A program made the position numbers and the translations under genes. Below, one piece after another: positions 1 to 8,145 of a DNA stretch of 40,986 bases. Origin of the DNA: CAVTWS01 sp964390555. Its GTDB lineage: Bacteria; Actinomycetota; Acidimicrobiia; Acidimicrobiales; SHLQ01. The notes below the pieces were generated by a model that was not told where the DNA came from, did not search any database, and saw only the letters and a program-made list of their open reading frames with translations. The stretch spans positions 1 to 40,986 of the forward strand of contig CAYMJU010000149.1 of the NCBI GenBank assembly GCA_964390555.1, given 5' to 3'. The stretch's first letter is position 1; the number at the start of each line of letters is the position of its first letter.

Positions 1-71
1 AGGTGAACGTTCGACGTCTGATCGGTCTCGCTCGCCTGCTAGCGCAGTCGAGAAATGCCACTGTCACATTG

Positions 72-97
72 GAGGGCTCGCCTATCGGCTCGCCCTC
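72..97 (+). promoter_or_regulatory. Leader hairpin upstream of the surface-protein gene
   Basis: GAGGGC (72-77) is the reverse complement of GCCCTC (92-97), giving a 6-bp stem with a 14-base loop about 50 bases before the start codon at 149. It could be a terminator of a gene left of the window or a leader structure of the surface-protein mRNA. There is no U-tract. Bases 1-71 hold no coding region I can support and no clear promoter. Confidence 0.3.
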
Positions 98-148
98 TTG
101 GGGCCCGAGTTTGCTACGGTCGTTCCCCAGCTTGTGAGGGAGTCCGCC

Positions 149-2725
149 ATGCTCAGCTCGATCTTCAGATCTCGACGCGTCGCGGCCGGTGTGGTGGCGC
201 TCGTCGCGTCGTCGCTGCTCGTGGTCGCGACCGCACCGTCGGCGTCGGCCGCCGGCGACATCGTCGTGACCACGACCGCCGACGTGGTGAACGCCGCCGA
301 CGGAGCGGTCTCGCTCCGCGAAGCCGTCAACGACGCCAACGCCGACGCCGAAGCGAGCACGATCGTGCTGGCCGCCGGTGCGACGTACAGCTTGAACTGT
401 GGACCCGCCGGTCAGGAGGACAACAACACCAACGGTGACCTCGACATCTTGACCGAACTGTTCCCCACGACGATCCGCGGCAACGGCGCCACGATCCGTC
501 CCAACGGCTGCGCCGACGAACGCATCATCTCGACGACAGGCACCTCTTCGCTCACCATCGAGAACGTCGCCCTCCGCGACGGTCGAGGTTCGCCAGTCGG
601 AACCGGCCCCGCGGCCGGGGGGGCGATATACGGCGGCGCCGGTTTGGTCACCGTCGTCGGCAGCGCGATCTTCGACAACGCGGTCGCGCTCACGTGCGCC
701 AACACCTGTCAAGCGGCCGGAGGTGCCGTGTACTCGATCGGCGCGTTCGAGGCCACGACCAGCACCATCGCCCGGAACTCGGTAACCGTCAGCGGGTGCG
801 CGACCTCGTGCTTCAGTGCCGGCGGAAACGTCGCCGGCGTCGGCACGGTGACGATCGACCAGTCGGTCGTGAGCGACGGTCGCGTGTCGAACCAGTCGTG
901 CGTGACGAACTGCACCCTGTTCGGTGGCGGCATCTACACCGCTGGTGTCTCCACGCAGGTCGCGCGGTCGACGATCACCGCGAACGTCATCGCGGCGCCC
1001 ACCTGCACCGGCACCTGTCAAAGCGCGGGCGGCGGGATCGAAGCGGTCAACGGCGCCCAGATACAGAACACCATCATCGAGGCCAACACCGTCGAGGCGA
1101 TACCGGGCGCGTGCGTCGCATGCTCGGCCACCGGCGGCGGGATCGACGTGACCGAAGCCGACTCGCCCACCCAACTCGTCCACGTCACGGTGATCCGCAA
1201 CTCGGCACCGCGGGCGGCGAACTGGTTCCAGAAGGTGGGTGTCGACGCCTACGTGCTGGCATCGGTGCTGGCCCTCGGCAACGGCAGCGTGACCGACTCG
1301 GGCTGCGAGCCCAACGCCAACGCGTCCTCGGGTGGTTGGAACTTCCGTTCGGGGAACGACTGCTTCACCGCGGCGATCACCGACTTGGTGGCTGGGGGCG
1401 ACCCGCGGATCAATCCGGTGTCGGTAGGCGGTGGCCTGCTCGGGACCTCGGTCCTGTGGGACCGCGTCCCCCCCGCCGGCTGCCTCACCACGATCGACCG
1501 CTACGGTCGCGCTCGCCCCGTCGGAGCCGGGTGTGAGCCCGGCGCGGTGGAGGGTGTGGTGGCATCGAGCCGCTTCGTGGCCCTGGCGCCCGCACGCATC
1601 TTCGACTCCCGTGCCGCCGAACCGGGGCCTGGACCGAAGGGGTTCGTCGCGGCGGCGAGCACCGTCGATGTGCAGGTCACCGGCGTTGGTGGCGTCCCGG
1701 CGTCGGCGACCGCCGTGGTGCTCAACGTCACCGCCACCGAGGCGGCTGGTCCCGGGTTCGTCACCGCGTGGCCGACCGGCCAGGCACGCCCGCTGGCCTC
1801 GAACCTCAACCTCACCGCCGCCAACCAGACTCGCCCGAACAGCGTTACGGTTCCCCTCGGCGCCGGCGGTCGGGTTTCGTTGTACACCCAGGCCGGCACG
1901 CACCTGGTGGCCGACGTCGCCGGCTACTACGAACCCGTCGCCGACCGCCAGCGCGCCGGGCGGATAGTCACCCAGGTCCCGGTGCGGGTCTTCGATTCCC
2001 GCCCGGAAGAAGCGGCGCCGGGTCCCAAAGGCTTCGTTCCCGCGGGCACAACGGTCGACGTGCAGATCTCCGGTGTCGGCGGGGTGCCAAGCGCGGGCGT
2101 GGCCGCGGTGGTCGCCAACATCACCGCCACCGGATCTGATGGGCCGGGATTCGTGACCGCGTGGCCAACCGGGGACATCCGACCGCTCGCCAGCGCGTTG
2201 AACCTGAACGCCGCGGGCGAGACGGCGCCGAACCTGGTGATCGTCCCGCTTGGCGCGAATGGGCGGATCTCTCTGTTCACCCAGGCCGGCGCTCACCTGA
2301 TCGTCGACGTGACCGGCTACGTGACCGACGCGAGTGCGGCGCCCGACACTCTCGGACTGTTCCGGCCGTTGTCACCGGGCCGGGTGTTCGACACCCGACC
2401 CGAGGAAGCCCCGCCCGGCCCCAAGGGTCGCATCGGCCCCAACGGCGTGATCACGGTCCAGTACGCGGGCGTCGTCGGCATCCCGACCCAGTCGGTGTCG
2501 GCCGTCGTCACGAACGTGACCGCCACCGACACCGGCGACCCCGGTTTCGTGACCGTGTGGCCGACAGGTCAGAACCGACCTGTCGCCTCGACGGTCAACC
2601 ACACCAGCGCCGACACCCGGCCGAATTCCGCGATCCTGGCGCTCGGCACCGGCGGGCGGCTCGACCTGTTCTCCCAGTCGGCCACCAACCTGCTGGCCGA
2701 CACGTCGGGATACTTCACGAGCTGA
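149..2725 (+). CDS. Secreted right-handed beta-helix surface protein with three C-terminal repeats
   Basis: The predicted product is an 858-residue exported protein. The chosen ATG follows a Shine-Dalgarno-like GAGGGAG (136-142) and opens a signal peptide: RSRR, a hydrophobic stretch, then ASA-A near residue 36. A CSLREA-type segment (VSLREAVNDANAD) follows, as in many bacterial beta-helix surface proteins. Next come about five units, each with a C-x2/3-C pair before a GG turn, coded near 700, 802, 901, 1006 and 1114. The C-terminal part has three repeats of about 131 residues, each opening with a (I/V)FD(S/T)R...PGPKG motif, coded near 1590, 1983 and 2381. No LPXTG or other anchor is seen. 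A role in adhesion or as a surface layer is plausible but unproven. An in-frame ATG at 98 was rejected because it lacks a ribosome site and would bury the signal peptide. Confidence 0.85.
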   Translation: MLSSIFRSRRVAAGVVALVASSLLVVATAPSASAAGDIVVTTTADVVNAADGAVSLREAVNDANADAEASTIVLAAGATYSLNCGPAGQEDNNTNGDLDILTELFPTTIRGNGATIRPNGCADERIISTTGTSSLTIENVALRDGRGSPVGTGPAAGGAIYGGAGLVTVVGSAIFDNAVALTCANTCQAAGGAVYSIGAFEATTSTIARNSVTVSGCATSCFSAGGNVAGVGTVTIDQSVVSDGRVSNQSCVTNCTLFGGGIYTAGVSTQVARSTITANVIAAPTCTGTCQSAGGGIEAVNGAQIQNTIIEANTVEAIPGACVACSATGGGIDVTEADSPTQLVHVTVIRNSAPRAANWFQKVGVDAYVLASVLALGNGSVTDSGCEPNANASSGGWNFRSGNDCFTAAITDLVAGGDPRINPVSVGGGLLGTSVLWDRVPPAGCLTTIDRYGRARPVGAGCEPGAVEGVVASSRFVALAPARIFDSRAAEPGPGPKGFVAAASTVDVQVTGVGGVPASATAVVLNVTATEAAGPGFVTAWPTGQARPLASNLNLTAANQTRPNSVTVPLGAGGRVSLYTQAGTHLVADVAGYYEPVADRQRAGRIVTQVPVRVFDSRPEEAAPGPKGFVPAGTTVDVQISGVGGVPSAGVAAVVANITATGSDGPGFVTAWPTGDIRPLASALNLNAAGETAPNLVIVPLGANGRISLFTQAGAHLIVDVTGYVTDASAAPDTLGLFRPLSPGRVFDTRPEEAPPGPKGRIGPNGVITVQYAGVVGIPTQSVSAVVTNVTATDTGDPGFVTVWPTGQNRPVASTVNHTSADTRPNSAILALGTGGRLDLFSQSATNLLADTSGYFTS
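1567..2725 (+). repeat. Three tandem 131-residue protein repeats (intragenic)
   Basis: Three diverged coding repeats start near 1567, 1969 and 2359, with a spacing of about 393-398 bases. Each contains (I/V)FD(S/T)R, PGPKG, a VGG(V/I)P-like or VVGIP segment, NVTAT or NITAT, GPGFVT or DPGFVT, (A/V)WPTG, a run of Asn/Thr residues, RPNS or APNL, G(G/N)R and a closing GY(Y/V/F). The pattern is typical of repeated beta-rich C-terminal modules of actinobacterial surface proteins. The repeats differ enough at DNA level that recent duplication is unlikely. Confidence 0.75.
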
Positions 2726-2915
2726 CGCTCGGCCCGGCTCACGCCCTCGGCGACAACGCCGCCGACGAGTCTCGGACCGATCGGCTTTCGAGTCGCTACC
2801 CGATCGCGCTCGCCGCCAGCATGATGCGCGAGGTAGCTGACTGGGCCCGCGGCGCCGAGCTGTCCCGCAAGCCGCTCGCAAGCCTTGCGATCGACACCGA
2901 GATCCGCTTCGCCGC

Positions 2916-2931
2916 GGCCGGCGAGCCGGCT
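2916..2931. terminator. Possible bidirectional hairpin between convergent genes
   Basis: GCCGG (2917-2921), loop CGAG, CCGGC (2926-2930), plus a G-T closing pair. It lies in the 219-base gap between the surface-protein stop and the glutamine-synthetase-like stop. There is no U-tract on either strand, so termination is only suggested by position. The rest of 2726-2944 shows nothing I can support. Confidence 0.3.
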
Positions 2932-2944
2932 GAACCGACGCCCG

Positions 2945-4285
2945 TCAGATCACGTCGAGATAGCGGCGTCGCTCCCAGTCGGTGACCCCGTCGAGGAACT
3001 GCTCCCACTCGAACCGGCCGAGCGTCGCGTAGTGGTCGACCAGCGCGTCGCCGAACACCCCGCGTACCCAGTCCGACGCCGCGAAGCGCTCGACGGCCTC
3101 GCCCAGGTGCTGGGGGATGGCACCGGGTGGTCGCTCGTACGGGTTGCCGGTCTCCGGGGGGCCGGGGTCGAGCGCGCCGGCCAATCCCGACCGGATCGAT
3201 GCGAGCAATCCGGCGAGGGTGAGGTACGGGTTGGTGTCGGCGCCGGGCAACCGGAACTCGAGGCGGATGCTCGCCGGCGTGTGGCCGACGACGCGCACCG
3301 ACGTGAACCGGTGGTCGATACCCCATGTCTGACCCCACCCCGCAGCGTCTTGGCTGCGGACCCGCCGGTACGAGTTCACGGTCGGCGCGTACCAGGCCAT
3401 GAGATCGGGCGCGTGCTCGAGCGCGCCTGCGATCGCGTGACGCAAGCGGTCCGAGACCCGATGGGGCGAGTCGGCGTGCCAGAACACCGGCGCGCCGTTC
3501 GCGTCGCGAAGCGAGAGGTGAACGTGACACGACGAGCCGGGCTGACCGTCGACGGGTTTGGCCATGAAGGTGGCCGTCATGCCCGCGTCGGCCGCGGCGC
3601 GCCGAGTGGCGAGCTTGTACAGCACGTGCCGGTCGGCCATCTCGACCGGAGACGTGTGCACGAGGGTCGTCTCCCACTGGCCGAGGCCCCACTCGACCTG
3701 GCTGGCCTCGACCTCGATCCCCGCCGCGACGAGCCGGCGTCGCAGCCCGCCGAAGAACGGCTCGAGTTCGTCGCCCTCGGCGATGGCGAAATCGGCGGGG
3801 CGGACGTGGGTGGGCACCAGCTCGGCGAAGCCGGCGTCGGCCAGCTCGCGGGGGTGACCCCGGAAGAGGTACAGCTCGAGCTCGGTGCCCACCGACGCCG
3901 TGTACCCGTCGGCGGCCAGCGCGGCGACCTGTTCGGCCAGAACGTGACGGGGCGACAACGCGGTGGGAGCTCCGTCGAGCTCGGTCGCGTCGCCGAAGCA
4001 GATAGCCGTCGAGTCGAGCCAGGTCGCCGGGCGCAGCGTCTCGGTGTCGGGCACGAGCAGGAAGTCACCCATGCCGTTGTGCATACCGGTGTAGGGCAGC
4101 GCGCCGGTCGCCAGCAGGTGCGGTGACTGAGCGATGTCCCACCCGAAGACACAGGTGCACACGGCCACCCCCTCGGCGCACACCGACTCGAAGCGCTCGG
4201 CGGGCACTCGCCGGCCGATCAGGCGACCCTGCAGGTCGGGCCCGCACACGATCACGGTGTCGACGCCGGCGACGATGCGGCTCAT
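2945..4285 (-). CDS. Glutamine synthetase-family protein (gamma-glutamyl-amine ligase type)
   Basis: A 446-residue ATP-dependent ligase of the glutamine synthetase fold. Visible active-site blocks are GTELELYLF (metal-binding Glu), GLGQWE, the ATP/metal block GSSCHVHLSL, NSYRR, WGIDHRFTSVRV and RLEFRLPGADTNPYL. All are conserved, so it is probably active. Length and the short N-terminal domain fit the gamma-glutamylpolyamine or GlnA3/GlnA4-like branch better than the main nitrogen-assimilating GlnA, but the amine substrate cannot be read from sequence. The ATG overlaps the stop of the upstream dehydrogenase by 4 bases (4282-4285), so the two are translationally coupled. This suggests a joint role, possibly amine or amino-alcohol catabolism (inference). 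Confidence 0.85.
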   Translation of the reverse strand: MSRIVAGVDTVIVCGPDLQGRLIGRRVPAERFESVCAEGVAVCTCVFGWDIAQSPHLLATGALPYTGMHNGMGDFLLVPDTETLRPATWLDSTAICFGDATELDGAPTALSPRHVLAEQVAALAADGYTASVGTELELYLFRGHPRELADAGFAELVPTHVRPADFAIAEGDELEPFFGGLRRRLVAAGIEVEASQVEWGLGQWETTLVHTSPVEMADRHVLYKLATRRAAADAGMTATFMAKPVDGQPGSSCHVHLSLRDANGAPVFWHADSPHRVSDRLRHAIAGALEHAPDLMAWYAPTVNSYRRVRSQDAAGWGQTWGIDHRFTSVRVVGHTPASIRLEFRLPGADTNPYLTLAGLLASIRSGLAGALDPGPPETGNPYERPPGAIPQHLGEAVERFAASDWVRGVFGDALVDHYATLGRFEWEQFLDGVTDWERRRYLDVI

Positions 4286-5052
4286 CGGGCCAACCACCCG
4301 CCGTCGACGACGAGTTGGGTGCCGGTGATCCAGCTCGCATCCGCCGACAGCAGAAACGACACCGCAGCGGCGATGTCGTCGGGCTGCCCGACCCGCGGGA
4401 TCAGGAGACGCTGGCTCATGAACTCCATCGCCTCGGGCGACGTGATGCCTTCTAGCGATACGAAGTCGGTGGCGACCGGCCCGGGCGCCACCGCGTTGAC
4501 CCGGATGTGCTTGCGGGCCAGCTCGACGGCCAGCGCTTTGGTGAGCATCTTCAGACCGCCCTTCGACGCGTTGTAGTGCACCTGGGCGAACCCTTGCGAC
4601 GACACCACGACCTCGGCCTCGACCGTGGTGATGTTGACAACCGCGCCGCCACCGGCCGCGGCGATGGACGGGTTCATCTCCTGGGTCACGAGCCACACCC
4701 CCTTGAGGTTCACGTCGAGCACCAGGTCCCACGACGCCTCGGTGAGGTCGTCGAGGCTCTCCATGGTCACGAGCCCGGCGCAGTTCACGAGCTGGGTGAT
4801 CGAGCCGAACCGCTCGAGCACCGAGTCGCGCGCCGCGGCTATCGACCGGCGATCCCGGACGTCGCACGTCACCGCGATCGCCCGCCCGCCGGCATCGACC
4901 ACGAGCCGCTCGGTCTCGGCGGCCCGCTCGGCATCCACGTCCGCAACACCGACCGCCGCGCCTTCGCCCGCCAGCCGCAACGCCGTCGCCCGACCGATCC
5001 CGCCGCCCGCTCCCGTGATCACGCAGACCTGGCCACCGTGGTCGAAGCTCAT
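4282..5052 (-). CDS. Short-chain dehydrogenase/reductase
   Basis: A 256-residue classical SDR, predicted to oxidise or reduce a carbonyl/alcohol with NAD(P). The cofactor motif TGAGGGIG is at residues 13-20, the NAG-like NCAG at 90-93, and the catalytic YNASK at 160-164. The position usually held by the catalytic Ser reads NITT (140-143), so Thr may substitute; the loop before Tyr160 is also longer than usual. The C-terminus VVDGGWLAR is typical. It is first in a two-gene unit with the glutamine-synthetase-like gene, whose start overlaps its stop. GGAGGGGGCG just before the ATG supports the start. Substrate unknown. Confidence 0.87.
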   Translation of the reverse strand: MSFDHGGQVCVITGAGGGIGRATALRLAGEGAAVGVADVDAERAAETERLVVDAGGRAIAVTCDVRDRRSIAAARDSVLERFGSITQLVNCAGLVTMESLDDLTEASWDLVLDVNLKGVWLVTQEMNPSIAAAGGGAVVNITTVEAEVVVSSQGFAQVHYNASKGGLKMLTKALAVELARKHIRVNAVAPGPVATDFVSLEGITSPEAMEFMSQRLLIPRVGQPDDIAAAVSFLLSADASWITGTQLVVDGGWLAR

Positions 5053-5082
5053 CGCCCCCTCCTCGGCGGATCACCGTAATCC

Positions 5083-5132
5083 GAACTGGGTGGGGCGTCG
5101 GGGCCGGAGGCCCCTGACGCCCCACCCAGTTC
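5083..5132. repeat. Near-perfect 23-bp-stem palindrome in a divergent promoter region
   Basis: GAACTGGGTGGGGCGTC (5083-5099) plus GGGGCC (5100-5105) pairs with GGCCCC (5109-5114) and GACGCCCCACCCAGTTC (5116-5132). The loop is only GGA and a single bulged T sits at 5115. It lies between divergent genes starting at 5052 (minus) and 5202 (plus), so it does not terminate either gene. It may be a REP-like element, an operator or a cruciform. No second copy was seen in this window. Confidence 0.8.
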
Positions 5133-5201
5133 CCCAGGCCGGGTCTGACGGCGGCGCGGGAGGTCGGTAGTGTCGGCGGCTACTCGCCACAGGGGGAACG
5201 A

Positions 5202-6329
5202 ATGTCACGTGCACCGCGGAGCCGCGCCGCTTTCGACCGGTTGATCGCCACCATCGCCGAGGTTCGCGACGGCTACGTCGATGCCGACGGCCGCGGCTTC
5301 GACGAGCTCGAGGCGCTCGAGGGGTACCGCTACGTCCTCCAGGTCTTGTCACTCGGCAGCGAGCTGTTCGTAGAAGCGAACCCCGAGCGGCCCCGCTTCA
5401 GCGAGATCGTGTGGCCGGCCCGCAAGTTCCTCGGCGACAACCCGGACTCGCTCTACCAACAGGCCTGGATCCGTGGCGACCGTGCCTATCGCATCCGGGG
5501 GCGCCGCAAGGAGCAGTGCTACATCTCGTTCACCGTGCACGCCCCCGAACCCAACGGCGGCTACGGCGGAGCGATCCTCGCCGACATCAACGACGACGCC
5601 TTCGACATCGCCCCCGACGGGACGTTCGAGCTGATCCTGAGCCCCGACGAGCGCCCGGGCAGGTGGGTTGAGTTGCATCCCGATGCCCAGCTCGTGATCG
5701 TGCGGAACTACTACCTGCGCGAGCGGTCGGCTCACAACGACCCGTCGGTGTTCGTCGAGCTCGAGATCGAGCCGCTCGACGACCCCGGGCCCGAGCCCGA
5801 CGACACCGACGACGGTCTCGCGGCCCGGCTCGACTTGGCCGCGGGGTTGCTGAAGGCGACGACCATGGGTCTGCGTCAGTTCGGGGCCGCGGCGACCGTG
5901 CCGTTCGTCGCCAACGAACCCAATCAGGTCGGCACCCCGTTCTGCTTCCGCAACGCGGGAGCCGATGCGGCCGGCGCGGTCGACATCTTCTACTCGTCGG
6001 GCCGCTTCGAGCTCGGGCCCGACGATGCCCTCGTGATGGAGTGCACCATCCCGCCCAGCCGGTTCACCAACGTCGTGCTGTGGAACGCGCACATGCAGAC
6101 CCTCGACTACCGCACGCGCTGCACGGCGCTCAACCAGGCCCAGATGGTGCCCGAGGCCGACGGTTCGTACCGGATCGTCATCTCCGCCAGCGACCCTGGC
6201 GTGCCGAACTGGCTCGACACCTCCGGCCACCGACGCGGCACGATCTTCTGGCGCTTCCTCCTCCCCGAGTCCGACCCCGAACGACCCCGCTGCTCGGTGG
6301 TCCCGATGAGCGAGCTGACGTCACGATGA
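5202..6329 (+). CDS. DUF1214-type protein
   Basis: A 375-residue protein resembling DUF1214-containing proteins. It has an Arg/Tyr-rich beta domain with DRAYRIRGRR, YISFTVHA, DGTFELILSP and ELHPDAQLVIVRNYYLRE, then a second half ending near the C-terminus in a beta-rich region. No catalytic motif of known meaning is visible and there is no signal peptide. AGGGGGAACG just before the ATG supports the start. Its TGA overlaps the next ATG by 4 bases (6326-6329). It heads a three-gene operon with a reductase-fold dehydrogenase and a hotdog thioesterase, so a role in metabolism of an activated acid is likely; the exact role is unknown. Confidence 0.75.
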   Translation: MSRAPRSRAAFDRLIATIAEVRDGYVDADGRGFDELEALEGYRYVLQVLSLGSELFVEANPERPRFSEIVWPARKFLGDNPDSLYQQAWIRGDRAYRIRGRRKEQCYISFTVHAPEPNGGYGGAILADINDDAFDIAPDGTFELILSPDERPGRWVELHPDAQLVIVRNYYLRERSAHNDPSVFVELEIEPLDDPGPEPDDTDDGLAARLDLAAGLLKATTMGLRQFGAAATVPFVANEPNQVGTPFCFRNAGADAAGAVDIFYSSGRFELGPDDALVMECTIPPSRFTNVVLWNAHMQTLDYRTRCTALNQAQMVPEADGSYRIVISASDPGVPNWLDTSGHRRGTIFWRFLLPESDPERPRCSVVPMSELTSR

Positions 6330-7390
6330 CCCAGTCGACGCGACCGCTCCGGGTCGTGCAATGGACCACCGGCAACGTCGGCAGACGTTCGGTGATCGCC
6401 GTGGCGGCCAACCCGGGACTCGAACTGGTCGGCTGCTACGCGTGGGCCCCCGACAAGGTAGGCCGCGACGCCGGCGAACTCGCGGGCACCGACCCCCTCG
6501 GCGTGGCCGCGACCGACGACGTCGACGCGCTCTTGGCGCTGGGGCCCGACTGCGTCGTGTACAACCCGAAGTGGCCCGATGTCGATGAGCTGGTCCGGAT
6601 CCTCGAGTCGGGCTCCAACGTGGTGTCGACCTCGGCCTTCATCACCGGCCACTGGCTCGGCGCCGACCGGCAACGCATCGCCGACGCGTGCGAGCGCGGT
6701 GGGAGCTCGATGTTCGGCACCGGCATGAATCCCGGTTTCGCCAACATGCTCGGCCTCGTATCCGCCGGCATCTGTGACCGGATCGACTCGATCTCGGTGC
6801 TCGAATCGGTCGATTCCACCGGCTACGACTCGCCCGAGACCGAGCTGAAGGTCGGCTTCGCTCGTCCAATCGACGACCCCGATCTGCACGAGATGACCCG
6901 CGACGGCACCGCCGTCTTCGGCGACGCCGTGTACCTGATGGCCGACGCGCTCGGCGTCGTACTCGACGACGTGCGGCTCGTCGCCGAGTACGCCCAGACC
7001 ACCGAGGACCTCGATCTCGGGTCGTGGACGATTCCGGCCGGTTGCGTCGCCGGCGTGTCGGCTTCGTGGCAGGGCATCGTCGGCGACCGCGCCGTCATCG
7101 ATCTGAAGGTTCGCTGGCGCAAGGGCCAGACCCTCGATCCGGACTGGCCAATCGAGCACGGCTACATCGTCGACATTCAGGGGATGCCGTGCGTGCGCAC
7201 CAAGCTCGAGGTGTTCCCTCCCCGGGACTTCGTGGCCCGGAGCTTCACCGACTACATGGTGCTGGGCATGGTGATGACCGGCCTACCGGCGATCAACGCC
7301 ATCCCCGCCGTCGTCGCCGCCCCACCGGGGATCGTCACCTACAACGACCTCCCCCTCGTCACCCCCGCGGGATGGGTAAAGCGTCCGTGA
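6326..7390 (+). CDS. NAD(P)-dependent dehydrogenase of the dihydrodipicolinate-reductase fold
   Basis: A 354-residue protein with an N-terminal Rossmann motif WTTGNVGRRSV (about residues 11-21), followed by LVGCYAWAPDKVGRDAGEL. This combination marks a family common in mycobacteria and annotated as dihydrodipicolinate-reductase-like or amine dehydrogenase-like. Other landmarks are STSAFITGH, FGTGMNPGFAN and WRKGQTLDPDW. It is not DapB: the length, motifs and context differ. Translation is coupled on both sides (ATGA with the upstream gene, GTGA with the downstream gene). It probably acts on a carbonyl or amino acid intermediate of the operon's pathway (inference). Confidence 0.78.
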   Translation: MTQSTRPLRVVQWTTGNVGRRSVIAVAANPGLELVGCYAWAPDKVGRDAGELAGTDPLGVAATDDVDALLALGPDCVVYNPKWPDVDELVRILESGSNVVSTSAFITGHWLGADRQRIADACERGGSSMFGTGMNPGFANMLGLVSAGICDRIDSISVLESVDSTGYDSPETELKVGFARPIDDPDLHEMTRDGTAVFGDAVYLMADALGVVLDDVRLVAEYAQTTEDLDLGSWTIPAGCVAGVSASWQGIVGDRAVIDLKVRWRKGQTLDPDWPIEHGYIVDIQGMPCVRTKLEVFPPRDFVARSFTDYMVLGMVMTGLPAINAIPAVVAAPPGIVTYNDLPLVTPAGWVKRP

Positions 7391-8052
7391 GCGACCTGGC
7401 ATCGATCTACTTTCCCGATGAATCCGCTATCGCCAACCCGGCCGAACAGGCCGCCAAACGCGAGCTGGCCGCCGAGGTTCGCTCCCTTGTCGAACAGGTC
7501 CTGCTCATCGATGTCTCCCGGGTCACCGTCAGCGGCTTGGCCGACGCGAGCGCCACCGTCGAACGCGCGCGGGCGACGATCGAGGAGCTGCCCGGTCTCG
7601 ACCGCGACGACCGCGACTCGTGGCCGGCTCAGGAGCACGGGCAGTTCGAACGGGGTCCGGTGAGCGGCCGCTCGAAGCCTCTGGCACCGCCGATGTACAT
7701 CGAGCGCCACCCCAACGAGATCCGCGCCACGGTCGTGTTCAACGCCGGCTACGAAGGCGCGCCCGACCGGGTGCACGGGGGAGTCATCGCCGCTGCGTTC
7801 GACGACCTGCTCGGCTGCGCACAGCTACTGGCGCCGACACCGGGCCCGACCGGAACGCTCACCATCCGCTACCGCTCGCCGACGCCGGTGGGGCGCCCAG
7901 TCGAGCTGGTCGCGTGGGTCGACCGCGTCGAGGGCCGCAAGGTCTTCTGCGCCGGCACCGCCCGCGCACGCGGCGTGCTGCTCGCCGAAGCCGACGCCGT
8001 GTTCATAGGCAGCAGCGACAACGCCTCTGACAGGGCTGCCCGCGAGGAATGA
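7387..8052 (+). CDS. PaaI-like hotdog-fold thioesterase
   Basis: A 221-residue protein with a C-terminal hotdog domain. The typical VHGGVIAAAFDDLLG motif (about residues 131-145) and TGTLTIRYRSPTPVGRPVE are present, as in 4HBT/PaaI acyl-CoA thioesterases. The first 90 residues form a helical extension. The chosen GTG overlaps the upstream stop as GTGA, in keeping with the operon's other junction; an in-frame ATG at 7372 is a real alternative and would add five residues. The enzyme probably releases a free acid from its CoA ester in the cytoplasm. Substrate unknown. Confidence 0.8.
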   Translation: MSDLASIYFPDESAIANPAEQAAKRELAAEVRSLVEQVLLIDVSRVTVSGLADASATVERARATIEELPGLDRDDRDSWPAQEHGQFERGPVSGRSKPLAPPMYIERHPNEIRATVVFNAGYEGAPDRVHGGVIAAAFDDLLGCAQLLAPTPGPTGTLTIRYRSPTPVGRPVELVAWVDRVEGRKVFCAGTARARGVLLAEADAVFIGSSDNASDRAAREE

Positions 8053-8145
8053 GAATCTCGAACCGGCGGCGGCATTCGACTCACGTCACCCCGATGAGCG
8101 ACTTGTGGCCGGCACGTAGACCCACGAGGGTTCGCTGCTGAACGG

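Noticed and set aside
98..148. In-frame upstream ATG for the surface protein
   Set aside because: No ribosome site, overlaps the leader hairpin and places 17 residues ahead of an otherwise normal signal peptide; ATG 149 has GAGGGAG upstream.
2885..4126. Long plus-strand frame over the glutamine-synthetase-like gene
   Set aside because: Antisense shadow; composition of low-complexity Arg/Gly/Val typical of GC-rich shadows.
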